Source: Liolophura sinensis (lineage: Eukaryota > Mollusca > Polyplacophora > Chitonida > Chitonidae). From it: a DNA stretch of 64,000 nt. The notes beneath the pieces were generated by a model. It did no database searches and had not been told where the DNA came from. It was given only the letters and a program-made list of their open reading frames with translations. A program made the translations under genes and the position numbers. Location of the stretch: the NCBI RefSeq assembly GCF_032854445.1, contig NC_088298.1:2912160-2976159 (forward strand), given 5' to 3'. Each line of letters starts with the position of its first letter. Positions within the stretch are counted from its first letter, which is position 1. Of the stretch, positions 10,101-19,500 are shown one piece after another.

Positions 10101-11517
10101 AGTTAACAGGGATTTTTTTAAGTCATTATGTACCGGTGTTTTGCCAGAGCTCATACACCAGCCTGCAAATGTCAAGGATCCCTTAGGATGCAGCCTGACT
10201 GCCAATTATAGGGCCTATGAGAGATACGAGGTCTAGGAAGTTCTGCATGGGGGCGTTCATGCACATACCGAAAGATGGGGTTTGCAGTAGACAGCCTTCA
10301 CGCATGAGTGTTGGGCGCATGGAGCATTTTCTAATCCCAACTTCCTGTATATGTGCGAGCGCCCACACGCAGACTTCCCGGGAACTTGTATCTCTCATAG
10401 GCCCTATACACTTGGATGTGAATGCCATGTCACTTTGAATGATGGGTATAAACAGGATTCTAACCATAAGTGTGTCAAATAAGTATTCAACAATACAAAG
10501 TACAGTATAGCATGTCCATATACGTCTAAGTGAATTATATGTAATATATACATATATATTTGAGTCAAATCGAGCACTGCAAAATTACATGAGAAAAGCC
10601 CTCAGTTAAATCTTCGTGTACATGGCAATCAGTTACATCTTGTCTGTAAAATCAAAGGCCTCTAAAGAAACCCTGTCAGCATCAGTACTTGTCCTGCAAC
10701 CAACGTTTGAAGGATTGCACATAATTGTACAATGTGTTCACTGATTAGTTTCCCTGTCATGCCTGTGAATGAAACGATTCCTTATACGTCGTATAAGTAA
10801 TGAGATGACTGCATCTTTTCCACAACACACAGAAACTGTACGAGGAAGTAAGCCTACAATAGGCTTCACATTGCTTGCAGCCTGAGACATCAATGGGGAC
10901 GTCAGCTGCCAAGGTTTTTAGCATGCCAGCACGGCATAATGATCCAGAAGCCTCTCAAAAATGCAGCCGCAGTGATTTCAAGTCCAGCTTCCTCTCTATC
11001 TCAACATGGGAAGATCTGCCAGCAACATGCAGATGGTTGTGGTTTTCCCCTGGGCTCTGCCCGGTTTCCTCCAACCATAATGCTGGTCATTGTCCTGTTA
11101 GTGAAATATTCTTGAGTATGGCATAAAACACCAATAAATAAATATCTAAATAAATAAATAAAACGTGAATGTTCACAACTCAATATCATCAAATGATTCG
11201 TGTCACAACACTGAAGCTTTAATACAACAACTACAGACTGTAAGACAATGCAAAGGGTTAGTTGTAATAAAACTGATGTCAATTCAGCAAACAGTCGGCC
11301 TAATTCAGAAGTTTTGCTAGCATATCCTGGTTCATCTGTAAAGCTTATGGTGTCGACTGCAATCGTCCACTTTCAGTAGCCACTGCCGGCAGTTTGACAC
11401 ATTCATACTGAATCGTCCACTCGGTGGCTTTATCCGGCGGCGTGCAAACAAACTACTTACCAAGTAGAGAATATATGACCTTGATCCAATTGTTTTCAGA
11501 TGCACTGAACCTGCCAT
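1008..11517 (-). CDS. ERP44: ERP44 (endoplasmic reticulum resident protein 44), 5' seven coding exons; 3' part outside window
   Basis: Joined minus-strand exons are 11461-11517, 8919-8991, 4830-4869, 4229-4298, 3232-3277, 2628-2812 and 1008-1123. All introns are GT-AG and all phases agree, giving 195 residues plus two bases. ERp44 is a PDI-family chaperone of the early secretory pathway that retains clients such as Ero1 and peroxiredoxin 4 by mixed disulfides and retrieves them through KDEL receptors (family knowledge). Seen here: a 29-residue signal peptide with a hydrophobic core ending ALA-like at A29, then the thioredoxin fold with NFYADW followed by the one-cysteine active site CRFS at C58-S61, VDCDQ, ISKYPTLKLFRNG, and RGQRS. 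The following segment VIGYF and DDC begins the second thioredoxin-like domain. The lack of a second active-site Cys (CRFS, not CXXC) separates it from ordinary PDIs. The C-terminal domains and RDEL-type tail lie left of base 1. Confidence 0.95.
1540..2190. repeat. 48-bp minisatellite in ERP44 intron 6
   Basis: About 13 units built on ATGAATTTAGGTCATGATGC and ending ATGGTCTTCTGC. The period is 48 bases (16 codons), so one frame stays open and mimics a repeat protein. Older, degenerate units (GGTGTTCAGCAT) extend left to about 1370. It lies between ERP44 exons 7 and 6 and touches no splice site. Confidence 0.95.
2411..2539 (-). mobile_element. SINE-A fragment (3' half)
   Basis: Reads tail first on the plus strand: TTTATTTATTTATT, then TTTTACGCAGTACACAAGAA and GTGGAGCCCAGGGGCAAC. 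It is a 5'-truncated, diverged copy of the tRNA-derived SINE defined at 33041-33294, inside ERP44 intron 6. Confidence 0.85.
2628..2812 (-). CDS. ERP44: ERP44 coding exon 6 (cis-Pro loop, end of thioredoxin domain)
   Basis: Residues 96-157. The acceptor is GTCTTCAG and the donor GAT|GTGAGT. It reads SISAGYHISKYPTLKLFRNG, with the cis-Pro loop KYPT, then the FRGQRS segment and the helix ending DPVQEHRTLEELDDLD. The spacing and sequence are close to the vertebrate protein. Confidence 0.95.
2917..3120. repeat. Short tandem array GATCACACAATA
   Basis: Irregular repeats of GATCACACAATAAATAT and GATCACACAATACCTGAT, with a duplicated block of roughly 80 bases. It is intronic (ERP44 intron 5), ends about 110 bases from exon 5 and does not include a splice site. 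Confidence 0.85.
3232..3277 (-). CDS. ERP44: ERP44 coding exon 5 (VDCDQ)
   Basis: Residues 81-95. This 46-base exon reads IHGKIAFGKVDCDQE. The acceptor is TTAACAG and the donor A|GTAAGT. VDCDQ is the conserved strand after the active-site helix in ERp44 and PDI a-domains. It ends in phase 1 and joins exon 6 as ACG (Thr). Confidence 0.93.
3972..4150 (-). mobile_element. SINE-B type fragment
   Basis: GTGCTTGGAGTTTAACCTC, then TATGATGACGAAGGAGTCC and TTAGAGTGCTTGTAATGT match the tail half of the element at 22439-22770. The tRNA-like head is not recognisable here. Confidence 0.65.
4229..4298 (-). CDS. ERP44: ERP44 coding exon 4 (CRFS active site)
   Basis: Residues 57-80. The acceptor CTTGCAG|G completes Trp57; then C58-R-F-S61 is the ERp44-specific active site, followed by QILAPVFLEASNKIKAEFP. 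The donor is CCT|GTAAGT. A SINE copy (4317-4522) ends about 20 bases upstream of this acceptor on the minus strand, so the branch point probably lies in or very near SINE sequence. Confidence 0.95.
4317..4522 (-). mobile_element. SINE-A copy next to ERP44 exon 4
   Basis: Reads TTATTTATTTCTTTGATTGG and TTTTACGCAGTACTCTAGAA, down to GATTTGAACTCACAACCGC, the complement of the B-box region. It is diverged and lies directly upstream (minus-strand sense) of the exon 4 acceptor at 4299. Confidence 0.88.
4830..4869 (-). CDS. ERP44: ERP44 coding exon 3 (NFYADW strand)
   Basis: Residues 44-56 and part of W57. This 40-base exon reads ENEVVFVNFYAD and ends with the first two bases of Trp. The acceptor is TTTTCAG and the donor TG|GTAAGC. 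The Trp codon is split just before the active-site Cys. The exon is too short for ORF calling and was found by matching the thioredoxin fold and phase. Confidence 0.9.
5720..6086. mobile_element. TA-flanked TIR element (MITE-1, copy a), interrupted by a SINE
   Basis: The left end is CCCTAATTCCTCAACCTTTT and the right end is the complement CTGTCATTCCTCAACTTTTT. TA flanks both ends. The internal body matches copies at 7773-7989 and 20861-21067. A minus-strand SINE-A fragment at 5912-6057 splits it, so the MITE is older than that SINE. TA duplications point to the Tc1/mariner type; no transposase is present. Confidence 0.85.
5912..6057 (-). mobile_element. SINE-A fragment nested in MITE-1
   Basis: TTTATTTATTTGATTTGTGT, then CACTCAAGAATATTTCACTT and AAACCCACGGCCATCCGCAG. 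It is truncated before the tRNA-like head and sits between the body and the right terminal repeat of MITE-1 copy a. Confidence 0.88.
6199..6404. repeat. Two-copy tandem duplication, about 102 bp
   Basis: GTGTAAAACGT...GTACACTGTACACTTAA...CTAATTGTAGATGTATTA is present twice in direct orientation, starting at 6199 and 6301. The copies differ by only a few indels, so the duplication is fairly recent. It lies in ERP44 intron 2. Confidence 0.92.
7050..7513. mobile_element. Palindromic element with TTAA duplications (foldback A)
   Basis: TTAA (7046-7049) precedes AGGCAAAAAACCCCCCCACT, and the right end reads GAGGGGTCTTTGCCT followed by TTAA (7514-7517). The arms are about 230 bases each: left ATGAAAGACC and GGTGGCCTGTTTTAGTCACA have inverted partners on the right. 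TTAA target sites are typical of piggyBac-type transposition (family knowledge). No transposase ORF remains. A run of 20 A lies in the right arm. Confidence 0.87.
7555..7785. repeat. Three tandem copies (76-83 bp) containing a MITE-1 end
   Basis: The unit is CACTTTGTTTGAACAATATA, then the palindrome ATTATCACAAATTTTTGTGATAAT, then CTGCCCTAATTCCTCAACCAT. The last part is the MITE-1 terminal sequence; the third unit runs straight into MITE-1 copy b. Expansion therefore involved the transposon end plus flanking DNA. Confidence 0.88.
7773..7989. mobile_element. MITE-1 copy b
   Basis: The left end CCCTAATTCCTGAATCATTT and the right end GAGCTGGTTGAAGGATCACAG are diverged inverted repeats. The body (GATTTTGGAAACAACACTAC, CTTCGCAAAAAATATCATTT) matches the other copies. 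The right flank is TA; the left flank is TG because of the tandem array. Confidence 0.78.
8097..8315 (-). repeat. Dispersed repeat R, copy 1
   Basis: Similar to 43066-43270 (same strand) and 50575-50790 (opposite strand). Shared blocks include TTTGGTGC/GCACCAAA, ACTTTTGTGGGCGAAA and GATTCTGAGAGTTCTA. The conceptual minus-strand peptides are also alike (FRPQKCI, KHLSKINRTLRIRKNG, SHGRN). This may simply reflect DNA similarity. Confidence 0.7.
8919..8991 (-). CDS. ERP44: ERP44 coding exon 2 (signal peptide end, start of thioredoxin domain)
   Basis: Residues 20-43. The acceptor TTACAG ends at 8992 and the donor A|GTAAGT lies at 8918-8913. It reads ILNLLSAVRA, likely the signal cleavage site after A29, then DVIQLTQANINQVF, which matches the family pattern LDTENIDEIL before the first beta strand. 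It ends in phase 1. Confidence 0.85.
9076..9250. repeat. Dispersed repeat D, copy 1
   Basis: AAACCACCGACCTTTGGCAA, then GTTACTGACAAGCTTTTCC, resembles 21093-21240 (AAACCACCAGCCTCTGACAA, GTTACTGACAAAC). A trace (CTGACCTTTGGCAAGT) appears at 62519. It is probably an old SINE fragment of another family. Confidence 0.5.
10207..10408. mobile_element. Foldback TIR element, about 200 bp
   Basis: TATAGGGCCTATGAGAGATA at the left is the exact inverted match of TATCTCTCATAGGCCCTATA at the right. The arms stay similar for about 80 bases (GGAAGTTCTGCATGGGGGCG against CGCCCACACGCAGACTTCC). A TA duplication is possible at each edge. It is non-coding; the mirror ORFs on both strands are a by-product of the palindrome. 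Confidence 0.88.
10900..11161 (+). mobile_element. SINE-A copy, diverged
   Basis: TTTTTAGCATGCCAGCACGG, TTTCAAGTCCAGCTTCCTCT, CTGGGCTCTGCCCGGTTTCC and AAATAAATAAATAAA occur in order. The tRNA-like head is partly worn. It lies in ERP44 intron 1, about 300 bases from exon 1. Confidence 0.9.
11461..11517 (-). CDS. ERP44: ERP44 coding exon 1 (start codon, signal peptide first half)
   Basis: Residues 1-19. The ATG is the complement of 11515-11517. The donor TTG|GTAAGT is at 11460-11455. It reads MAGSVHLKTIG and continues into a hydrophobic run that is completed by exon 2 in phase 0. This start is chosen because it gives a signal peptide of the same length as in vertebrate ERp44 (29 residues) and places the CRFS cysteine at residue 58. 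Confidence 0.85.
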
Positions 11518-12689
11518 TATTTCCGGCGTCCCACCAGCAGCAGGTGAACAAACTGAACTTCAGAAATATTGGAGCGATCAGCGTGGCAGTCTCTCCAGCA
11601 GTTGTCGGCGACTCAGGGGTTGCCGCGTGTAGTCTCGCTCTGGCGAGACTTGGAAAATGAAGACAAATTGCAGCATTAAATTATTTTCGACCATCAAAAA
11701 GATATTTGCAATCTAGCCTATACCATTCACTACAGCAAAGGTACGAATTAACGAATGATTAAGGAGAAATTAAAATTAAATTAATACAGTCACTCCTTTT
11801 CCGCTTCCCAAAGGCATGCGCAATCAACAGGAAGTGAATAGTTTTGTTGGTGCTCGTTGTGATGGAGAAATTAAGTAATGGAAAGAAACTTTAAAGTCCT
11901 GCCATTGTCTCTTTATTTTAAAGACTGAGGGATGAGCTGCAGGCTACGGGTGCTGTCATCAGTAAGAAAATCAAGCAGCCCTACTGTCTTTTTGTAAGAC
12001 ACAACGTTCGGTGCGTACACACTGATAGTCTAATGACAGCTACAACAACAACAACACCACCACCACACATTGTTTACTGTCGCGTGTCGACGTGAACTGA
12101 GCCTTTTCGTAATTTACCTGATGTAATGCATAGTATTGCAGAAGCGAATGTTACTGTACAGTGAAAGGTGGTATTTAAGGCGACGATAATTACGGAGGAT
12201 TGCGTCGTTTTCGTATTCATTTTGCACCAAGGCCATTAGCTCTGAGCTGTGAATACATATCCTATTATAGCCCAGTCTTCTTCCATGCATTTTTTATGCA
12301 ACGTTGCAACAGCTTCATGAAATGGGGACAGTAGTCAAGGGGACATCACTCAAACCTATGAAGTGCTACAGACCTGATATTTGCTGAAACTACAAACAGT
12401 ATAATCCGAATTTTCTGACTAGGACTTTGTACAGCAGATAAGCCTAATAGCATGCTGCAGTTTTGGTTAAAAGTGGCTCCTTGTGTACTGGATAAGAGTT
12501 TCCTCGTCCGTGATTACCTCGATCCTTATTTTTGCCTGTGAACTAGCAGTGCCCCTAACCCTCACTCAGGGAGAAAAAGTCCCAGTTGGAGAATTCTAAG
12601 GTGAACAGAAAGAGTTATATGACTGTCATATCAGGTCAACTCATAGCAATGCCGTGGTGGGGGTATAGTACACTAGGACTCTCATGGGC

Positions 12690-12843
12690 TTTCTTGGCCT
12701 GGTTAGCATGCTAGTGCAGCACAGTGAATCAGGAGCCTCTTACCAATGCAACTGCTGTGAGTTCAAGGCCAGCTTGTGCTGGATTCCTCTCAGGTTGTAT
12801 GTGGGAAAGTTTGTCAACCCCAATCAAATAAAAAATAAATGAA
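12690..12843 (+). mobile_element. SINE-A copy with internal deletion
   Basis: TTAGCATGCTAGTGCAGCAC and CTGTGAGTTCAAGGCCAGCT run to GGGAAAGTTTGTCAA, then jump to CCCCAATCAAATAAAAAATAA. The middle part with the CCCGGTTTCCTCCCACC core is missing. Confidence 0.85.
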
Positions 12844-12999
12844 TCAGTGGAACTCTCAGAATTTTTCGGTCAGATAAGTTAATAATTTGAAGTTGAGATT
12901 GAGTTCTGAATCAACACTGGTTCTTCCAGCATTTGGGAGTCGCATTATAATTAAAGTATATGATACATGTATGTCAGTCTATAGAATGTATATATTGTG

Positions 13000-13171
13000 G
13001 CTGACAGGGTTAGCACGCCAGCGCATCTCAGTGACCCAGGAGCCTTTCACCAATGTAGTCGATGTTAGTTCAAGTCCAGCTCATGCTGGCTCCTTCTCCG
13101 GCCATACATGGGAAGGTCTGTCAGCAACTCGCTGATGGTTGTGGGTAAACACCAATCAAATAAATAAATAA
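13000..13171 (+). mobile_element. SINE-A copy with internal deletion
   Basis: GGGTTAGCACGCCAGCGCAT and TTAGTTCAAGTCCAGCTCAT run to TGATGGTTGTGGGT, then AAACACCAATCAAATAAATA. It lacks nearly the same central block as the neighbour at 12690-12843, but with different breakpoints. Confidence 0.87.
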
Positions 13172-13430
13172 CTTACATGTTATGCTGCTCGAAGGTGATA
13201 GTTAGACAGCATATTGAATGTGAACTTTTATGAGATTTTATAAAACTGTCACGTTTTGAAGAAATTTCAAAGTCTGCAAGCAGTGTATCAACACAACAAC
13301 TATTTTCTTGCTTGATTTTACAGGCTTGTGAAAAAAGGAAGCTAATCATGGTACATGTACATGTATTGAATATGAAGAGTGCATTGTGGTTGTCATGGTT
13401 GTAGGTTGCAGTCAGTGCAGTTTCTTCAGG

Positions 13431-13542
13431 ATGTCCCTGTTCAAAGCACGGGACTGGTGGTCTACAACCGTTGGTGAAGAAGAAGAATTTGATTATGGGT
13501 GCATGTGCACTGCTAACGTGGACAACTGCAGCAGCGAATATG
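13431..13542 (+). CDS. BBS9: BBS9 coding exon 1
   Basis: Residues 1-37, MSLFKARDWWSTTVGEEEEF then YGCMCTANVDNCSSEY. The start is fixed by identity with the conserved BBS9 N-terminus. The donor is ATG|GTAAGT, phase 1. TTTCTTCAG ends one base before the ATG, so this may be an internal exon with a non-coding exon upstream, as in other BBS9 genes. Confidence 0.95.
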
Positions 13543-16500
13543 GTAAGTTTCAAAACCCAAGCACTGCCTTATATTTTTTTCTGATCCAATCTGTGCTCTG
13601 GTACAATTTATGCACACAAATCTAAAGTATACCAAAACCAAAATTGCAATGCCCAGTAGTGTTAGGTATGCGACTTTTAACTCTTCAGCATGTTCGTACC
13701 AGGGCAGTGGTGTGGGCTTGGTAATATTAAGAACAGCATTGACCATCAGTGAGATAAAGTTGTGTAATTGAAATAAGGACAGCATGGACATAAGGATGCT
13801 CAGAATTAAATTATGTGGGAAGGTATTCCTGAGATGTGTTTTGAATTGAGAAGGTTTTATGGGTGTGTTTCAGATAAGATAATCATAGGGAGTTTCCATG
13901 GCACCCTGAGGATTTTCAGCCCCTCCCCACCTAAGGCTGAGGACAAGGGGGTGAGCTTCAAACCGGAGGATGTGCTGCTGGAGTCGCAGCTTAATGCTCC
14001 TATACTGCATGTGGGAGTTGGCAAGTTTGTGTCGTAAGTGAAGCGAGGCGTACACATGTACATGTACAGTACTCAGAAAATCAGTTAGAACAGTGGACTG
14101 TTTCAAAATTGGCTAATTGTCCAGTGAAGGACTGGACTTCATACAAACATGTTTGGAATATGTTTGAAAATTTGGAATTACATGCAGCAATTCAAACAAA
14201 ATTGTATTTTCAAACTGCGTGTTGGAATGATCTTTGAACATTTTTGTTTGTCAGAAACAAATGTTGTATAGCTTAATACATTAATGTTCTTTAACACATA
14301 TACATATAAGCATCAGGTGGGCGTTTTTTGGCTGCACAACAGAGATTTTTGTCATTAAATCGTCAGGGGTTAGCACGCCAGTGTGGCACAATGACCCAGG
14401 ACCCTTCCACCAATGTGGTCGTTGTGAGTTCAAGTCCAGCTCATACAGGCTTCCTCTCCGGCTGTATGTGGGAAGTTCTGCCAGCAACCTGCGGATTGTC
14501 ATGGGTTTCCATTGGGCTCTGCTCAGTTTCCTCTCACCGTAATACTGACCGTCGTCGTATAAGTCAAACATAGCGCACCGCTTTCGGGACAGGTTCCTGA
14601 GCACATTATAGCATACCCTGAACTATAATGAAATGGGATCCAGTATATAGGGCTACAGTCTATCTTTTTTGGGAATTGAATGAAGTTTTATCGATGCAAG
14701 ATGTGTTTTGTCAAATGCTTTCTTATTGTTAGTTACTATAAACACTTTACTATAAGTTACCCAAGGATTCAACTAATACTCCACAGTACACATGTTTTCA
14801 TATACGTAACACAAGCATCTCCTCACCGTCGTGTGAGTCATATCCCGCGAAGCTAGCATGGTATCGCATAATCAGGGGGCCAGAGCTGAACTACAGAACT
14901 TGGTGCTTGTTAAACATTTCCACAAGCAGAATTCAAGTAATGTAGTTTTTCGTCCACTTTATTTTAAAATAAAAATAGCTACAACACATTTTTTTTATCC
15001 AATTCATTCTTATCTGCTCGTATCTGAAGTAATTCATGAAATTTAGATGTCTCAAATGCAAATGGCGGACTGTAGGTGATCATGTGACTGCGTTACAACT
15101 AGTGGAACCAAAAAAAATGCTCACCATTTTTATACATATCATGCTAGATCAATGTATTAAATAAGGAAAGAGGAAAAAATTAAGATGCCATTCCTCAACA
15201 TTTGAGTGAGTTCATCTCAACTCTCAGTGAGCCTGACCTGTTAGCATGCCAGTAAACAAAATCTCACTTCCTGCAGTTTCACACCTGCTTTATTGCCATT
15301 AAAAAATCTGATTAAAGTTATCAACATTTACTGAAAGTGTACAAATATTAATCCCTTTGTGGGGAATGCAAGTCACAGTGAGCAAAATGTGTTCTGTATT
15401 GCTCATAAAACTACACTCACACGAAGTAGCGCTAAACAACAGCGTGACACGTGTGTTTGAAATCAAACTAGCAAGGAAGAAAACGTAATCAGTTACAACC
15501 TCTGGCAATCTTCGTAGAAAAATCCATTTCTTTTTGCTTATACTAAAATACAAAAGCTTAAGCGTAAAATATCAAATAACACGTGTCACTCACCAACAGT
15601 ACGAAATGAAGCAAATGAGGTCGCGTTATTTACATATATTTTGTGGTTAAAAATCTTTATTCATGTGCAGTTTTAGCTGTTCTCACATGGAAGTACATCA
15701 CAGTGTTTGGGGGACAAGATTTGGTCCGGTTATATCCGATTACATGCCATATGGAGGCATCTTACAGTGAGGCCACAGTGAAGTAACACTAAATACAAAC
15801 ATGTTTTATTTGTGGCATATTGCACTGAATACTTCCATGTGTCTTTTCATTCTTGTGTTTTGACAGAGGCACAGAGAAGCTTCACTTAGCCATACTGCAC
15901 CCCAGGAAGTTATCAGTATACAGTGTATCAGGTGACGTTTTGTCTGTCTGTGTAGAGATTGATGAATGCACCCCAAAAAACAACAGGATAGACATTGATG
16001 AATACACTCCAAAAAAGAACAGGATAGACATTGATGAAAACACCCCAGAAAACAACATGATAGACATGGATGAATACACTCCAGAAAACAACATGATAAA
16101 CATTGATAAATACACCCAAAAAAACCGTCATGATAGACATTGATGAATACACCCCAGAAAATAAAAAGATAGACATTGATAAATACACCTCAGAAAACAA
16201 CATGATAGACATGGATGAATACAGACCAGAAAATAAAAGGATAGACACTGATAAATACACCCCAGAAAACAACATGATAGACATGGATGAATACACCCCC
16301 AGAAAATAACAGGATAGACATTGATGAATACACCCCAGAAAACAACAGAATATACATTGATGAATACACCCCAAAAAATAAAAGGATAGACATTGATGAA
16401 TGCACCCCAGAAAACAACAGAATATACATTGATGAATACACCCCAAAAAATAAAAGGATAGACATTGATGAATGCACCCCAGAAAACAACAGAATATACA

Positions 16501-19500
16501 TTGATGAATACACCCCAAAAAATAAAAGGATAGACATTGATAAATACACCCCAGAAAACAACATGATAGACATGGATGAATACACCCAAAAAACAGCAGG
16601 ATAGACATTGATGAATGCGCCTCAAAAAAATACAGGACAGGTATTGGTGAACACACTCCCGAAAACTACAGTGTGAACGTTGATAGTATATCCCAGAAAA
16701 TAGCAGTGTAGACATTCATGAATACATATCAGAAATTGGCAGTGGAGACATTGATGAGCACACCCCAGAAATGACAGGATAGACATTGATGAGCTCAGAA
16801 GATTACAGGATAGACATTGATGAGCACACCCCAGAAAATTACAGGATAGACATTGATGAATACACCCCAAGAAAATTACAGTGTAGACATTGATGAAGAC
16901 TCTCAGAAAATTACAGTGTTGACATTGATGGATACACTCGGAAAATTACATTGTAGACATTGATGAGAACACCCCAGAATATTACAGGATAGACATTGAT
17001 GAGTATGCTCTAAAAAATTACTGGATAGACATTGATAAATATACCCCAGAAAATGACAGGATAGTCATCTCATGAAAATTACAGTGTAGACGTTGATGAA
17101 CACTTCTCAGAAAATTACATTGTTGACAGTGATGAATATACCCCAGAAAACTACAGGATAGACACCACCGAGTACACCCAAGAAATTATTGCATAGATAC
17201 TGATAAGTACATTGATGAATACACCTCATAAGATTACAGTATAGACATTTCAAGAGGGGTTTTGTTCGTCACTTTAAGCATTGATAATTTCACCGCAGAA
17301 AATTATAGCGTGGAGATTGATGGATACCATGTTAAAATGACCCTAGTATACAGCATGTCAGATTTGATTTTATCTAGGGTTAGGGTTAAAAAACAAGAAT
17401 ACACACCAGAAATTGAATTGAATTTAATTTAAAATGTTCCAATTTCTTGTTACAGCGGTATCAGGAGCAGTTCAGCATGGCAGCCAGTATCAATTCGTGC
17501 TTGTGTATGAACACAACCTGCAGAGAACTGCCTACAGCTTCTGCTTTGGGCCATTTGGTGGGGTCAAAGGTCAGTGTAAATGTATAGAAACAGTCAATGG
17601 TCTGTTGAGAGATTTGCAAGGGCTATTTTGGCTTAGATATGGTTTGTTCCTTTGAGAACAGAGCCGTTTGGTTTTCGAATACATGCTACATGTTTGAATG
17701 TACAAATTTGGGATACAGGCCAAATAAGAACTGTTGTTTACTGGATTGTTCAAGTTAATGAATCACCTTGATCTTCGAATAGCCCGTGTGGAGGTTATAG
17801 CCATGGGTGATAACGTTTGTCACTGTACATTCATTTGACTGCATATTAACTCATTGTTAGATTTACGAGAATTCGCCCAATGCAGTAGCTGTGAGTTCAA
17901 ATCCAGCTCATGCTGGCTTCCTCTCCAGCTGTACGTGAGAAGGTCTGACAGCAACCTCCGGATGATCGTGGGTTCCCCTGGGCTAATGCTGGCTGCTGTC
18001 GTATAAGTGAAATAATACAACACTCAGATTTTTGAGTGAGGCATAAAACACCAATCAGATAAATAAATTTTGAGAGTTTTGAATTAGATTACTTTTTGCT
18101 TGAACATATTTTTCTGGTTTTGTTAAACCATTCTTATTGAGATGAAATGAAAACAGAAAAGAAAAAAAAAATAAATAAATCAATAAAATTCAAGCCTTGA
18201 AATAATTTTGTTGTAGGACATAATGGCAAATCATCCAGATTTTCACATTTACAAGTCCAGTTGTCCTCTGTTAAAATGCTGTTTGGTGCAGGACATTGTC
18301 CTTGTCGTGTAGCTTATTTCTAGGCTTGAAATTTCTATTTTGCTCTGCTCTTATATCTAAGAAACATTTGTGGTGAATTAAGTAAAAAACAGAAATATCC
18401 GCTTTAAGGAAGCTGGCTATATCATTGATCATGTTATCAAGTTTATTTAGGTTTTCCAGCAACCTGCGGATGGCCGTGTGTTTCCCCCGGACGCTGCCCA
18501 GTTTCCTCCCACCATAATGCTGGCCGCGGTCATACAAGTGAAATATTCTTGAGTATGGCGTAATACACCAATCAAATAAATAAATAAAGAAATTAGTGTT
18601 ATTCATTGATCATGTTATGATTTAAGAAGATAAGATATTACCTGCGCGCAATTGTTTCGAAAGTGTGTCAACGAATACTGGTAATACATCTTATTTTGTA
18701 TATTTAAATTTTTAGCCAAACTCAGCGTCCAGTGCAGCTCTCCAAAGTCAGAGTATAACAGTAGCAGTTTTAGTTCATCTTTAATATAATATTACACAAT
18801 TTTTTTTATGCTGAGTACAAAATTGAAAACTTGGCTGAAACGTAAATCTGTTATTACGTCTTAAACCAGTTTAAACTACAGCAAGGCCCTGTAGTTTATG
18901 GTTAAAGTATTAAAGTAGTTTAATTTTAGTTAAACTCCATGGCCAAATACTGTGCTGTGTTACCAGGTAAACATTAACTCCATGGCCAAATACTGTGCTG
19001 TGTTACCAAGTAAAGATTAACTCTCTGGCCATATACTGTGCTGTGTTACCAGGTAAAGATTTCATCTGTGTCCAGTCCATGGATGGGACGGTTGCATTGT
19101 TTGAGCAGGAGTCCTTTGCATTCAGCCGTTTCCTGCCAGGGGCCGTGTTACCTGGGCCTCTTAAGTACATCCCCCAAACTGACAGCTTTGTGACTGTGTC
19201 CTCCAACAGATACCTCGAGTGCTACAAGTATGTTGACGCTGTGCAACGCAGCTGTTGACAGTGTTTTCAAACCAGTTGATTTGTATGTCTTCTCATAAAT
19301 CAGTAACCCAGCCAATGTCATTTATGAAATATGCTTAAAAAAAGAAGTTTGGGAAATTCCAGTTTGTGGTGATATTTCTCAAAAATATCATTGTCTAAGG
19401 GTTTAACATGCATTTGTTATGTAGCTTACGAAGTTGTTTGTATGACGTCCGATATCATGTAGCTGACAATTTCTATCTGTATGACCTCAGATGTCAGATG

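Larger units (their letters stand above)
11518..13430. promoter_or_regulatory. Divergent intergenic region between ERP44 and BBS9
   Basis: The two start codons face away from each other, 1.9 kb apart, so the promoters and 5' UTRs of both genes must lie here or in upstream non-coding exons. A GCATGCGCA motif at about 11814-11822 resembles an NRF1 site. I found no convincing TATA box, X-box (expected for many ciliary genes) or ER-stress element by eye. Two SINEs occupy 12690-13171. Confidence 0.6.

Noticed and set aside
10183-10467. Two opposing small proteins with matching sequence
   Set aside because: Mirror translation of a palindromic transposable element.
15928-16715. Long minus- and plus-strand ORFs (up to 242 codons) over the 36-bp array
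   Set aside because: They exist in several frames on both strands because the unit is a multiple of three. No start context, splice sites or homology.
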